Source: Qipengyuania marincola (GTDB taxonomy: Bacteria > Pseudomonadota > Alphaproteobacteria > Sphingomonadales > Sphingomonadaceae). Taken from it: a DNA stretch of 64,000 bases. The DNA is taken from NCBI RefSeq assembly GCF_029688625.1, contig NZ_JARULC010000002.1:682001-746000 (forward strand), read 5' to 3'. How positions within the stretch are numbered: the first letter of the stretch is position 1; each line of letters begins with the position of its first letter. The notes beneath the pieces are model-generated. The model was not told the DNA's origin and did no database searches. It saw only the letters and a program-made list of their open reading frames with translations. This document shows, in pieces, positions 1 to 7,530 of this stretch. The translations under genes and the position numbers were made by a program.

Positions 1-511
1 GCCAAAGGGCGGCGACCGCGCTGGGGATAGCGCTGTCGCCGCCCTGGTCGCGCTCGCGATAGGCGTGGGCGGCGAAGCGGACGATGCCGTGGCGCAGGCC
101 GGAATCGAGCGATGCCCAGTCGTTTGCCAGTCCGACATCGTAGGAGATGCGAAGATGCGGTTCCGGGATTGCGGCGTTCAGCCTGACGCGCGCGCCATCG
201 CCTGTGCGTTCGCAGGTGTACTCCCCCGGATCGAGCAGCCGCGACAGGCCGGTGTGCGCGATGGCCTCGACCGTGCCTACGTTGATGAAGGGGCGGGCGT
301 TCAGGACCTGCCATTCGCACGAGGCATCGAGGCGTTCGCGGACACCGGTCTTGAGGGGGAACAGGCCGGTGAAGCTCTCGCACATCGCAGTGGCACTGGC
401 GATCAGGCCTGCCAGCACCGCGTCGTCGCGTGTGCCGCTGATGGCGAGCCAGGTCTTGAGTTCGGCAAGCGGGAGTTCGGTGAACCCGGCCTGCGTCACG
501 ATTTGGCGCAT
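1..511 (-). CDS. Head-tail connector protein (gp6-like, GTA ORFg6), 3' end off window
   Basis: This is the N-terminal 170 codons of a phage/GTA head-tail connector (adaptor), which forms the ring below the portal. The reading frame runs off the left edge, so the C-terminus is not seen. The ATG at 511 follows an AAAGGA-like ribosome site. Visible features typical of the phiE125 gp8 / gp6-like family are an early helix (LPLAELKTWLAI), the acidic stretch before a hydrophobic helix (RDDAVLAGLIASATAMCESF) and a later RxxYDVGLANDW-like strand region. It follows the capsid gene in the same order as in RcGTA. The identification rests on these motifs and on synteny. Confidence 0.75.
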   Translation of the reverse strand, partial: MRQIVTQAGFTELPLAELKTWLAISGTRDDAVLAGLIASATAMCESFTGLFPLKTGVRERLDASCEWQVLNARPFINVGTVEAIAHTGLSRLLDPGEYTCERTGDGARVRLNAAIPEPHLRISYDVGLANDWASLDSGLRHGIVRFAAHAYRERDQGGDSAIPSAVAALW

Positions 512-810
512 GGAATTGGTGTCCTTTTATGAGGGCCCTCAGGCGCCGGGCGGAGCGCGTCCGCGCTCCTTGGCTATCCTCGCTCATGCGGACTGCGTCC
601 GCGTCGCTGCGGGCGCGCCTGCAGGTGGCCTTCGGCCAGCTGCGTCTTCGACTTCGCTTCCGCGCTTGCCTCGCTTCGCTCGGTGCTCTGGGAGGGGATA
701 GTTTCGCGCTGGATCCGGGCCGGCGGAGGCCCGGCAAGGCCAAGCGGCCGCCCCGCAGCGGGTGCGGCTTGCCGCACGTCTAGCGAGGACGAACCCGCGG
801 ATGCGGGTTC
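512..810. other. Intergenic spacer between capsid and connector genes; no gene seen
   Basis: This stretch of about 300 bases separates the capsid terminator from the connector gene. It is very GC-rich and full of short palindromes and near-repeats, for example GCGGAGCGCGTCCGCGCTCC near 551-570 and a perfect 8-bp hairpin GAACCCGC/GCGGGTTC at 791-810. Several frames are open, but none has a ribosome site or recognisable protein. It resembles the dispersed GC-rich intergenic repeats of alphaproteobacteria; that is an impression and was not tested against other copies. In RcGTA the two flanking genes are normally close together, so the spacer looks like an addition. Confidence 0.4.
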
Positions 811-854
811 GCAAAACAAAAACACGGGCGGAGAGGGGTTAACTCCGCCCGTGT
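811..854 (-). terminator. Rho-independent terminator after the capsid gene
   Basis: Read on the minus strand, a perfect 12-bp stem (ACACGGGCGGAG at 843-854 pairing with 822-833, 9-nt loop) is followed at once by a T-rich run (TTTTTGTTTTG, 811-821). It starts 8 bases after the capsid stop codon. It should reduce or stop transcription from capsid into the connector gene. Confidence 0.85.
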
Positions 855-862
855 TTCGCGAC

Positions 863-2005
863 CTACAGCTCGATCTTCAGGAGCTTGATCGCATTGCTGT
901 CGACCACCTGCCCGCCCACGCGCTTGGTGGCGTAGAAGTGGACGAAGGGCTTGTTGGTGAAGGGATCCCGCAGCACCTGCGTGGCGCTGCGTTCAGCGAT
1001 CAAGTAGCCGTGGCGGAAATTGCCGAAGGCGATCGGGAAGGCGCCTGCAGCGATATCGGGCATGTCCTCGGCTTCGACCACCGGATAGCCGAGCAAGCGG
1101 TCGGGCTGGCCCTCGACGAGGCCCGGCTGCCACAGGAACGCGCCGTCCGCGGTCTTGAGCTTGCGAACCTCGGCCAGCGTCGCCGAGTTCATCACGAAGC
1201 TCGCGCCCTGGCGATGGCCGGCCTTGAGCGTGTGGACCAGGTCGATCAGCTTCGCATCGGGATTGTTGTCGAACCCGTCCGCATCGCCGCTGCCGACATA
1301 TTGCAGCGCGCCGAAATTGCGGCTGCCGTCGGCTTGGGTGGAGACGGGCGCATTGAGGAAGCCTTCGGGCTGGTTGAAGCCGGTGCCGTTGACGAAGGCG
1401 GCACCCTCGGCGCGGGCGAACTCCATCGCGATTTCGCTCGCAAGCCAGCTTTCGAGGTCGAAGCCGGCATCGTCCAGCATGGCCTGCGATGCCGCCGGAT
1501 TGGCATAGAGCTCGCCCGTCGGCGGGGCGATTTCGGCAAAGATCGGCGTCTCGGTTTCCGGGCGGCCGGCGGTTTCGCTGACCCAGCCGCTGGCGGTGCC
1601 GCCGGTGGCAACGAGCTTGCGATAGCCCGCGCTGCCCGTCTGGACGACCTGCGCAATGGCGCGGATCGGGCTGATCTCGGTCAGCTCGCGAGCGATCATC
1701 GCATCGATCTGGCGCGGCACGGCATAGCCGCCGTCGGACGGCACAGCCCCGCTGATCGACTTGTATTCCGCCGTCGCTCCGCGGCGCAGGTAGCTGTCGA
1801 CGAAGCCTTTCACTTCGGGGGCTGCCTGCTCGGTACCGCCGATGACGGGGCGAGCTGCTGCGCGGCCGATCTTGTCGACGCGAGCCTTCACCTCCTCGAC
1901 ATCGCTGCGCAGCGCGGCGACGTCCTGCTCGGTCCTGTCCTGGCGGGCGACGATATCGAAGCTCGCTTCTGCTGCGTCGGCGGGGGTGGGTGTCGTATTA
2001 TCCAT
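863..2005 (-). CDS. HK97-family major capsid protein (GTA ORFg5)
   Basis: This is the 380-residue major head protein of an HK97-fold capsid. The N-terminal ~65 residues are acidic and coiled-coil-like (the delta/scaffold segment usually removed by the prohead protease). The HK97 core follows, with GAVPSDGGYAVPRQ around residues 95-110, repeated Ala/Pro-rich beta segments and the FVNGTGFNQPEGFL region near 210-225. The ATG at 2005 is preferred over an in-frame ATG 27 bases upstream because AAAGAGGAA sits 6-8 bases before it. It lies downstream of the protease and upstream of the connector, as in RcGTA. Hairpins with T-tracts lie just before and just after the gene. Confidence 0.9.
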   Translation of the reverse strand: MDNTTPTPADAAEASFDIVARQDRTEQDVAALRSDVEEVKARVDKIGRAAARPVIGGTEQAAPEVKGFVDSYLRRGATAEYKSISGAVPSDGGYAVPRQIDAMIARELTEISPIRAIAQVVQTGSAGYRKLVATGGTASGWVSETAGRPETETPIFAEIAPPTGELYANPAASQAMLDDAGFDLESWLASEIAMEFARAEGAAFVNGTGFNQPEGFLNAPVSTQADGSRNFGALQYVGSGDADGFDNNPDAKLIDLVHTLKAGHRQGASFVMNSATLAEVRKLKTADGAFLWQPGLVEGQPDRLLGYPVVEAEDMPDIAAGAFPIAFGNFRHGYLIAERSATQVLRDPFTNKPFVHFYATKRVGGQVVDSNAIKLLKIEL

Positions 2006-2030
2006 GGGTATTCCTCTTTCTTCAGGGCAC

Positions 2031-2053
2031 AAAAAAGCCGCCCGGAAGGCGGC
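2031..2053 (-). terminator. Terminator-like hairpin between protease and capsid genes
   Basis: On the minus strand GCCGCC (2048-2053) and GGCGGC (2037-2042) form a stem with a 5-nt loop, followed by six T residues (2031-2036). It lies 12 bases after the protease stop and about 25 bases before the capsid start. There is no room for a new promoter between it and the capsid gene, so it is either a partial attenuator or a processing/stability structure on the capsid message. Confidence 0.7.
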
Positions 2054-2064
2054 GAGGGGAGGGG

Positions 2065-2472
2065 TCAGGTGGTCAGATGTATCCGGGCTTCGGATTGCAG
2101 GGGGTGAGTGACCACGCTGACCTCGAACAATTCGATATCGGCCAGCTCGCGCCCCGCCCCGGTGTGGCGATAGGCGCGAGCGCGGTAGCCGAAGCTGAGG
2201 CCGTTTACCGCGCGCTCGCGCAGGAGTTTCGCTGCGCGCCCGTCGGGGTTGTCGATGCTCGCGACGATGCGCAACCCGCGCTCGTCCTCGCCCGCGGTTT
2301 CGACCCAGCCGATGCGCTGGTCGGGGCGATGCTGCCAGTAGAGCGGGTAGGGGCCCAAACGAGAGGATTGGCGCTCGGCCAGCGTCCGACGGAAGGCGCC
2401 GGGGCGGATCGTGTCACGCACACCATCGGCGCGGTCGAAGAGCGCGGCATAGCCGGCGATACGGAGAGTCAC
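2065..2472 (-). CDS. HK97-family prohead protease (GTA ORFg4)
   Basis: This is a 135-residue maturation protease that cleaves the capsid delta domain during head assembly. The likely catalytic residues of the herpes/HK97 protease fold are visible: a His in LYWQHRPDQRIG (about residue 47) and a Ser in VNGLSFGYRA (about residue 98). The family's closing segment LFEVSVVTHPLQSEA is also present. The start is GTG at 2472, which overlaps the TGA of the upstream gene (GTGA), with GGGGAG upstream. In-frame ATG codons lie far upstream inside the preceding gene and would add unrelated sequence. Position between ORFg3.5 and capsid matches RcGTA. Confidence 0.88.
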   Translation of the reverse strand: MTLRIAGYAALFDRADGVRDTIRPGAFRRTLAERQSSRLGPYPLYWQHRPDQRIGWVETAGEDERGLRIVASIDNPDGRAAKLLRERAVNGLSFGYRARAYRHTGAGRELADIELFEVSVVTHPLQSEARIHLTT

Positions 2473-2789
2473 GAGAGCATCTCCCCGACGCCCATCCGCA
2501 CCGCGATGCCGACCAGCAGCAGCGCCAGCATGCCGCGCACAAGCCATTCCAGGGCCGCCTTCCACGCGCCTTTCTTGGCGTCGCGCCAGGCGGAGAGCAG
2601 CTCGCGCAGCTCGTCGATATCGTCCTGCGCCCGCGGATCGGACAGGCCCAGCCGGTCGAGCACGCGGTTCGCGCCCAGCTCGCTCGCTTCTTCCACGATG
2701 GCGCGCAGCGTGATGAGCTCGACGCCCCCATGCGGATCGGGGCTCGCCGCTTGTGCGATCAGCCGGGCGAGCATGTCTTCTCTGGTCAT
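2469..2789 (-). CDS. DUF6127-like small membrane protein (GTA ORFg3.5 position)
   Basis: This is a 106-residue protein encoded between portal and protease, overlapping both genes by 4 bases (ATGA with portal, GTGA with protease). The first 75 residues are a soluble helical domain (MTREDMLARLIAQA, then ELGANRVLDRLGLSD). The C-terminal ~25 residues form one hydrophobic helix (GMLALLLVGIAVRMG). In RcGTA-like clusters the gene here is called g3.5 and its role is unclear; the DUF6127 assignment is from memory of sphingomonad clusters. The translational coupling suggests it is made with the head proteins. Confidence 0.75.
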   Translation of the reverse strand: MTREDMLARLIAQAASPDPHGGVELITLRAIVEEASELGANRVLDRLGLSDPRAQDDIDELRELLSAWRDAKKGAWKAALEWLVRGMLALLLVGIAVRMGVGEMLS

Positions 2790-3934
2790 CGGGCATTCTC
2801 CTGCGGCGCAATGCCCAGCATCGCGCGCTTTTCTTCGGCGCTCAGGAAATCGGCATCGCTGACCCGCGCCCACAGCTTCTCGCGGTCTTCCGCGAGGGCC
2901 GGCACGCGGTCGAGATCGATGGCGGGGGCGGATGTGAACCAGTCGGCGAGGCCCGCATGCAGGCCGCTCAGGATCTTGCCTGCCAGCGGCAGCAGCGTGA
3001 GCCGCCACAGCGCGCGGCTCGCCTCGCGATAGTTGGCATAGGTGTTGTCGCCCGGCAGGCCGAGCAGCATGGGCGGAACTCCGAAGGCGAGCGCGATGTC
3101 GCGCGCCGCGGCGGCCTTGAGCGTGGCGAAATCCATGTCCGCAGGGCTGAGGCTCATCGCCTTCCAGTCGAGCCCGCCTTCGAGCAGCATCGGCCGCCCG
3201 GCGTTTGCGTGGCCCTGGAAGGCGCTCTGCAATTCGGCCTTGAGCCGGTCGAACTGTTCGCTCGTCAGCCCGGCCGCATCGCCGCCGTCATAGACCAGCG
3301 CGCCGCTCGGCCGCGCCGCATTGGCGAGCAGCGCGCGATTCCACTCGCTCGCCGCATTGTGGATTGCGACGGCAGGAGCGGCGGCAGCGAGACAGCCCGC
3401 GCCATAGTGGTCGTCCGCCGGGTGGAAGCCCTTGAGGTGGATGACGTTCGGCCATCCGTCCTCGTCCTCCAGCGGGATGGTCAGCGTGCGATCGGCGAGG
3501 ATGTAGCGATAGGCGCTGGGCCACCCATCCTCGCCCGCCACCACCTGCACCCGCTCGGGCCGCAGCGGATAGAGCTCGACCGGCACACCCGCACCGTCCT
3601 TGACGATCTGGACATAGGCATTGCCGTGCAGCGTCAGCTGCGCCGCCAGCACTTCGAGCAGCGGCTGCGACCCGCAGGAACAGGCGAGCAGCCGCGCGAG
3701 CCGCTCGTCCTCGCAGGCGACGGGCGCACCGCCGACCCCCTCGGCCACGATCCTGACGGAACGCTGCGCGATCGGATTGGCGCAATACCCTTCGCGCACC
3801 GCGCTGGCATAATCGAACGGCGCCGGCCCCGCGTCGAGCGCAGTCGCCCAGGGCGAGATGAAGCCACGCGAAACAGGCACGCGCGATTGGCCCCCGCCCT
3901 TGAAGGCGGAGGCGATACTGGTGAGGAAGGACAT
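2786..3934 (-). CDS. HK97-family phage portal protein (GTA ORFg3)
   Basis: This 382-residue protein forms the dodecameric portal through which DNA enters and leaves the head. Family features are an N-terminal RGFISPWATALD region, the CANPIAQRSVRIVAEGVGG segment near residue 50, GNAYVQIVKDGAG near residue 105, and the conserved VPPMLLGLPGDNTYANYREA segment near residue 310. The start ATG at 3934 has TAGGAA 6 bases upstream. It ends with an ATGA overlap into the DUF6127 gene. Length fits the family (380-420 residues). Confidence 0.92.
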   Translation of the reverse strand: MSFLTSIASAFKGGGQSRVPVSRGFISPWATALDAGPAPFDYASAVREGYCANPIAQRSVRIVAEGVGGAPVACEDERLARLLACSCGSQPLLEVLAAQLTLHGNAYVQIVKDGAGVPVELYPLRPERVQVVAGEDGWPSAYRYILADRTLTIPLEDEDGWPNVIHLKGFHPADDHYGAGCLAAAAPAVAIHNAASEWNRALLANAARPSGALVYDGGDAAGLTSEQFDRLKAELQSAFQGHANAGRPMLLEGGLDWKAMSLSPADMDFATLKAAAARDIALAFGVPPMLLGLPGDNTYANYREASRALWRLTLLPLAGKILSGLHAGLADWFTSAPAIDLDRVPALAEDREKLWARVSDADFLSAEEKRAMLGIAPQENAR

Positions 3935-4392
3935 GGAAATTCCTATCTACGGATGATGTAGTGCCGTATTCAGGGACTTATCCCCAAAAACTGGAACAAA
4001 AAGAGACTTTCGCCTTGCGACTCATCACTTTCATCTGTGATGATCGGTCTTGGTAGCTGGTCTGCCGCATTTCGATCCGGAGTGCCGTCTCTCTGAACGG
4101 CGCGGAGGCGATGGTGCCTTCCGGAGCGCGGGCTTCAACCCGCATTCGAAAGGCGGGCAATATGCGACTTGTATTCGTACGAGCGTATACGCGCTGGCGG
4201 CTGGGCCGGGAGGAGCACGTCACTGCTCACACCCGGCGTTGGCCTAGACAGCTAGTGTTCTCGTTCTAGTCCTCTCTAGGCGGCAGGCTGGCTACCACCC
4301 CATTCCGTGATTATTCGCTCGGAATAAAATTTGAATCGCACAACTGAACCTCCCTTTCAATCGTGGGCGTTCAAAAATTTTAGTTTGCCCAC
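3935..4392. other. 458-bp lower-GC gap between terminase and portal genes
   Basis: No convincing gene lies here. The base composition drops to roughly half GC, well below the flanking genes, and includes AT-rich runs such as AAAATTTGAATCG around 4325-4337. A minus-strand frame of 81 codons (GTG at 4223 to 3978) is open but has no clear ribosome site or known motif. In RcGTA, terminase and portal genes are nearly adjacent, so this looks like inserted or decayed DNA, or a regulatory leader for the portal and downstream genes. Confidence 0.5.
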
Positions 4393-5739
4393 TCAAATTG
4401 TCCGCACCCGCGGCCTCCCACGACGCCCCAGCATCAGCTCGCTCAGCGCCCAGACCAATGCATCTGCGCGGTCCGGACTTCGCCCCGGCCCTTCGTAGCC
4501 GCCGCCGGTCATCAACCCGCAAAGCTGGTCCTCCAGCTTCGCGAACAGGCCGGCGTGCCGCACCCGCCCGCTTTCGTAGAGCGCGGCGATGGGTTCGGCG
4601 CGGGCGACCTTGCCGCGGCTCGCGTGGACCAGTGTCAGCGGCAGGGTGAGGTCGGCGGCGCGCAGGACGCTGCCGACCATCTGGCCGCCCTGGTTGGCCT
4701 CGGCCACCACGCGGTCTGCATTCCACGCGCTCGCCGCCTCGGCCACGGCGCGCGCCCAGCGTTCGGGCGAGGGGCGGGCAAGCGAGCAATCGGCCAGCAC
4801 CTGCGCCACGCCGTTCTCGCCCACGCCGCACACCACGATGCCGCATTCGTCGCCGCGCTCGCTGGCGGGCGGATCGACGCCCACCACCACGCGCGCCATC
4901 GGCATGGTGCTGTCCGTATCGCGGCACCGCTCGATCAGCGATCGCGACCATAGCGCGCCCTCGATATCCTCCAGCATCACCCCGTCGAGTTCCTGCCGCC
5001 CCAGCGCGGTCTTGCCGTATTGCCGCTGCATCCGGCTGATGAAGCGGGTGGGCAGGTGATCGGCATTCTCGTAGCTCGAGCCTGCAGTAACCACGGTGCT
5101 GCCGTCGGACGTATCCAGAAGGCGGCGCATCAGCGGTACCGGGCGCGGAGTCGTGGTCGCGACCACCTGCGGCTGCTCGCCCAGGCGCAGGCCCATCAGC
5201 AGATTGTCCCACGCCGTCATCGCGCGGTCGGAGGCATTGTCCCACTTCGCGATTTCGTCACACCAGGCGGCATCATGCTGTGGCCCGCGCAGGCTTTCCG
5301 GCTCGCCCGCCGAGTAGAGGAACGCCTGCGCGCCATTGCCGAATTGCACGCGGCGCAGCGAGGGTTCGAACACCGGGCAATTGTCCGGCGGGGCGATGGC
5401 CAGCAGGCCGCTCTCGCCCTCGACCATCACGGCCCGCGCTTCCGCCAGGGACGCGCCGACCAGCGCGATGCGCGCATCGGGGTGGCGCTTGGCATATTCG
5501 CGGACCCATTCGGCCCCGGCGCGGGTCTTGCCGAAGCCGCGGCCCGCGCTGATCAGCCAGCATTGCCAGTCGCCCTTCGGCGCGCGCTGCTCGCGCCGCG
5601 ACCACAACTCCCAGACGTGCTGAAACGCTCGTCTTTCCGCCGGGCGAAGCGTCTCCATCGCCTCGAAGCGCGCCTTGTCGTCCTCGATCCGCAGCAATTC
5701 TTCGAGCAGGGTGTTCTGCTCGGGCGTCCTATTCTCCAT
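4393..5739 (-). CDS. Phage/GTA large terminase, DNA packaging ATPase-nuclease (ORFg2)
   Basis: This 448-residue motor packages DNA into the prohead. The Walker A motif is SAGRGFGKTRAG (about residue 64), and the Walker B acidic pair is in AAWCDEIAKW (about residue 150). The motif III coupling region is QVVATTTPRP. The C-terminal RNase H-like nuclease carries acidic residues in VVGVDPPAS, VAEANQGGQ and DRADALVWALSE. The start ATG at 5739 (MENRTPEQ) overlaps the small terminase gene by 11 bases. In-frame ATGs further upstream lie inside that gene and are unlikely. Length matches GTA terminases. Confidence 0.92.
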   Translation of the reverse strand: MENRTPEQNTLLEELLRIEDDKARFEAMETLRPAERRAFQHVWELWSRREQRAPKGDWQCWLISAGRGFGKTRAGAEWVREYAKRHPDARIALVGASLAEARAVMVEGESGLLAIAPPDNCPVFEPSLRRVQFGNGAQAFLYSAGEPESLRGPQHDAAWCDEIAKWDNASDRAMTAWDNLLMGLRLGEQPQVVATTTPRPVPLMRRLLDTSDGSTVVTAGSSYENADHLPTRFISRMQRQYGKTALGRQELDGVMLEDIEGALWSRSLIERCRDTDSTMPMARVVVGVDPPASERGDECGIVVCGVGENGVAQVLADCSLARPSPERWARAVAEAASAWNADRVVAEANQGGQMVGSVLRAADLTLPLTLVHASRGKVARAEPIAALYESGRVRHAGLFAKLEDQLCGLMTGGGYEGPGRSPDRADALVWALSELMLGRRGRPRVRTI

Positions 5740-6205
5740 CCGGGTCCACCCGATATACGCCGGCCTTTCCGGTTTCCGCTTCCATCGCCAGGCGCCGCTC
5801 GCGCATCTTGGAAAGCTTTTCGTTGATCGAGGCGATAATCGCATCCTCGTCTTCATTGGCGCGCAGGGCCTTCTGGCGGCCGACGGCTTCGCGATGCGCG
5901 GCCAGCAGGCGGAAGGCGATGGCATTGTCGAACTTGCGGCGACTCTTGGTCGGCCCGCCACCGGTCAATTCGCCGATGCGCAGGCGGCGGAGCAGGTCCA
6001 TTTCGAGATTGTCGTATCCTTCGGCGAGCGCTTCCTGCCAGTTGCGGTAGAATTCGGCATCGCTGCGGCGCGCCTTGTAGACCGCGCCCGGATCGACATT
6101 CGCCTTGCGCGCGGCGGCAGCGACGTTCGATGTCCGGGCCAGTTCGGCGAGGAACTTGTCCTTCCACTGGCGGGGCGGCCGTTTGGCCCTTTTCGCTTTC
6201 GCCAC
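5729..6205 (-). CDS. Small terminase-like DNA-binding protein (GTA ORFg1)
   Basis: This 158-residue protein is the first gene of the head cluster. A basic N-terminus (AKAKRAKRPPRQWKDKF) leads into a helix-turn-helix region (TSNVAAAARKANVDPGAVYK), then long helices that could oligomerise (DNLEMDLLRRLRIGE, DEDAIIASINEKLSKMRE). This is the usual plan of a small terminase. A GTG start at 6205 is chosen because GGAGG lies 5 bases before it; an ATG 30 bases upstream keeps the same frame but has no ribosome site. In RcGTA the small terminase has weak DNA sequence preference, which suits packaging of host DNA. Confidence 0.75.
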   Translation of the reverse strand: MAKAKRAKRPPRQWKDKFLAELARTSNVAAAARKANVDPGAVYKARRSDAEFYRNWQEALAEGYDNLEMDLLRRLRIGELTGGGPTKSRRKFDNAIAFRLLAAHREAVGRQKALRANEDEDAIIASINEKLSKMRERRLAMEAETGKAGVYRVDPDGE

Positions 6206-6316
6206 GCATCCCTCCGTTTGTCGTGCGCAGCGCAAAAGGCGGCCCGCGACCTGCCGGTCGCCGCCGCCCTTCGAAACGCTGCTGGCTGGTGAATCACACT
6301 ATCGCGATGTTCCGGT

Positions 6317-6345
6317 TATGTACCCAAACAGCGTCACGATGTCAA
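6317..6345 (-). promoter_or_regulatory. Sigma70-like promoter upstream of the GTA head genes
   Basis: On the minus strand a perfect -35 TTGACA (6340-6345) is separated by exactly 17 bases from TACATA (6317-6322), about 110 bases before the small terminase start. Two GTACC(C)AAA direct repeats flank it (about 6320-6329 and 6353-6360), which could be operator half sites. The region is clearly more AT-rich than its surroundings. Confidence 0.6.
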
Positions 6346-6445
6346 TAACAAAGTACCAAATAGGTTCGCTCCGAGATCATTGCCAACAGCGCTCCGCTCG
6401 CCTAGTCCGGCGCGTGTCGGAAACGCCTGGGGTCCTGCCAATATC

Positions 6446-7099
6446 ATGCTCATGAAACCGCTGCGCGGTCTGTACGAATGGACCATGGAAAAGGCCTCGC
6501 ATCCCCATGCGGAATGGTGGCTGGCGTTCTTCTGCTTCGTCGAATCGAGCTTTTTCCCGATCCCGCCGCATCCGCTGCTCGGCCTGATGTGCCTGGCGGA
6601 ACCGAACAAGGCGATCCGCTTTGCGATCATCGCTACCCTGTCCTCGGTCGCGGGCGCGCTGCTCGGCTATGCGATCGGCTGGGGGCTCTACGATACGGTC
6701 GGCGTGTGGCTGATCGGCACGCTCGGCCTGACCGAAGCCTTCCCCGTCGCCGCCTGCCACTTACGCGAGTACGATTTCGAGGCGATCCTGATCGCCGGCG
6801 CGACGCCGGTGCCGTTCAAGCTGCTGACGATCACCGCCGGCTTCGTCGGCATGAACCTTGTGACCTTCGTGCTCTCCAGCCTCTTCGCCCGCGCGCTGAT
6901 CTTCATGACCGTCGGGATCCTGTTCCGCGTCTTCGGCGCCCCGATCAAGCGGGTAATCGACAAATACCTCGGCACGGTGACCACGGTCTTCGTCGTGATG
7001 GTGGTCGGTGGCATCCTGGTACTGACCCAGCTTGGCGGTAGCGAGGACGAAGAGGGCGGCCCCTGCGCGAACGCGACCGAGGTCAATCCGAGCGCTTGA
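6446..7099 (+). CDS. VTT/DedA-like (YqaA type) inner-membrane protein
   Basis: This is a 217-residue multi-span membrane protein of the VTT (SNARE-associated/DedA) superfamily, whose members scramble or flip membrane lipids. Visible features are WWLAFFCFVESSFFPIPPH near residue 25, with the family's FxP-Pro re-entrant signature, and GALLGYAIGWGLYD near residue 70. The second re-entrant loop, AGATPVPFKLLTITAG, lies near residue 120 and hydrophobic helices follow. Two ATGs (6446 and 6452) are possible and neither has a strong ribosome site. It is transcribed away from the GTA cluster. Confidence 0.8.
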   Translation: MLMKPLRGLYEWTMEKASHPHAEWWLAFFCFVESSFFPIPPHPLLGLMCLAEPNKAIRFAIIATLSSVAGALLGYAIGWGLYDTVGVWLIGTLGLTEAFPVAACHLREYDFEAILIAGATPVPFKLLTITAGFVGMNLVTFVLSSLFARALIFMTVGILFRVFGAPIKRVIDKYLGTVTTVFVVMVVGGILVLTQLGGSEDEEGGPCANATEVNPSA

Positions 7100-7152
7100 T
7101 GTGCAACGCAGAGCGGGTGTTGTCCGCTAGCGAACCGATGGCGGATCTTGGT

Positions 7153-7431
7153 TCAGGCGGCTCGTGACTCCAAAACGCACTCTCGAACTGCCGCATAAAA
7201 CGATATTGGCTCGTTATCTTCTGTGAGCCACGTCAGGTCGTCATCTGTGACGTTTCCTACCTGAAGGACTAAGTCGTCTAATGTCTCGACCCGACGGTCA
7301 CCATTAGCGACATGCTGCCCCTCAGCGTTTACGAAATCGAGCTTCCAGCCGCCGGGAACCTCTTTGTAGAACGTGATGGTCGTTTGCGACCAATTGTCGT
7401 CTACGTTCGCTGAAAAGGTGCGTGTCCACAT
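7153..7431 (-). CDS. Hypothetical protein of atypical composition
   Basis: This is a 92-residue acidic protein that I do not recognise. It lacks a signal peptide or membrane segment and reads as a small beta-rich soluble domain (TTITFYKEVPGGWKLDFVNA; VETLDDLVLQVGNVTDDDL). Its GC content is near 50%, well below both neighbours, and it uses AT-ending codons more than they do, so it may have been acquired recently. No ribosome site is obvious before the ATG at 7431. It could also be a chance open frame. Confidence 0.45.
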   Translation of the reverse strand: MWTRTFSANVDDNWSQTTITFYKEVPGGWKLDFVNAEGQHVANGDRRVETLDDLVLQVGNVTDDDLTWLTEDNEPISFYAAVRECVLESRAA

Positions 7432-7530
7432 CGTTATTCAACCAACTGTTGCACTAGCTACGACGTGGCTAAAGCCCTCGCGGATTGCAACGAGGCCTTT
7501 CCACCGAACAACGACCTTACCCCCCGTCGC

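Noticed and set aside
3978..4223. 81-codon minus-strand frame in the terminase-portal gap
   Set aside because: It begins with GTG, lacks a clear ribosome site, and shows no motif. It is kept only as a possibility in the gap description.
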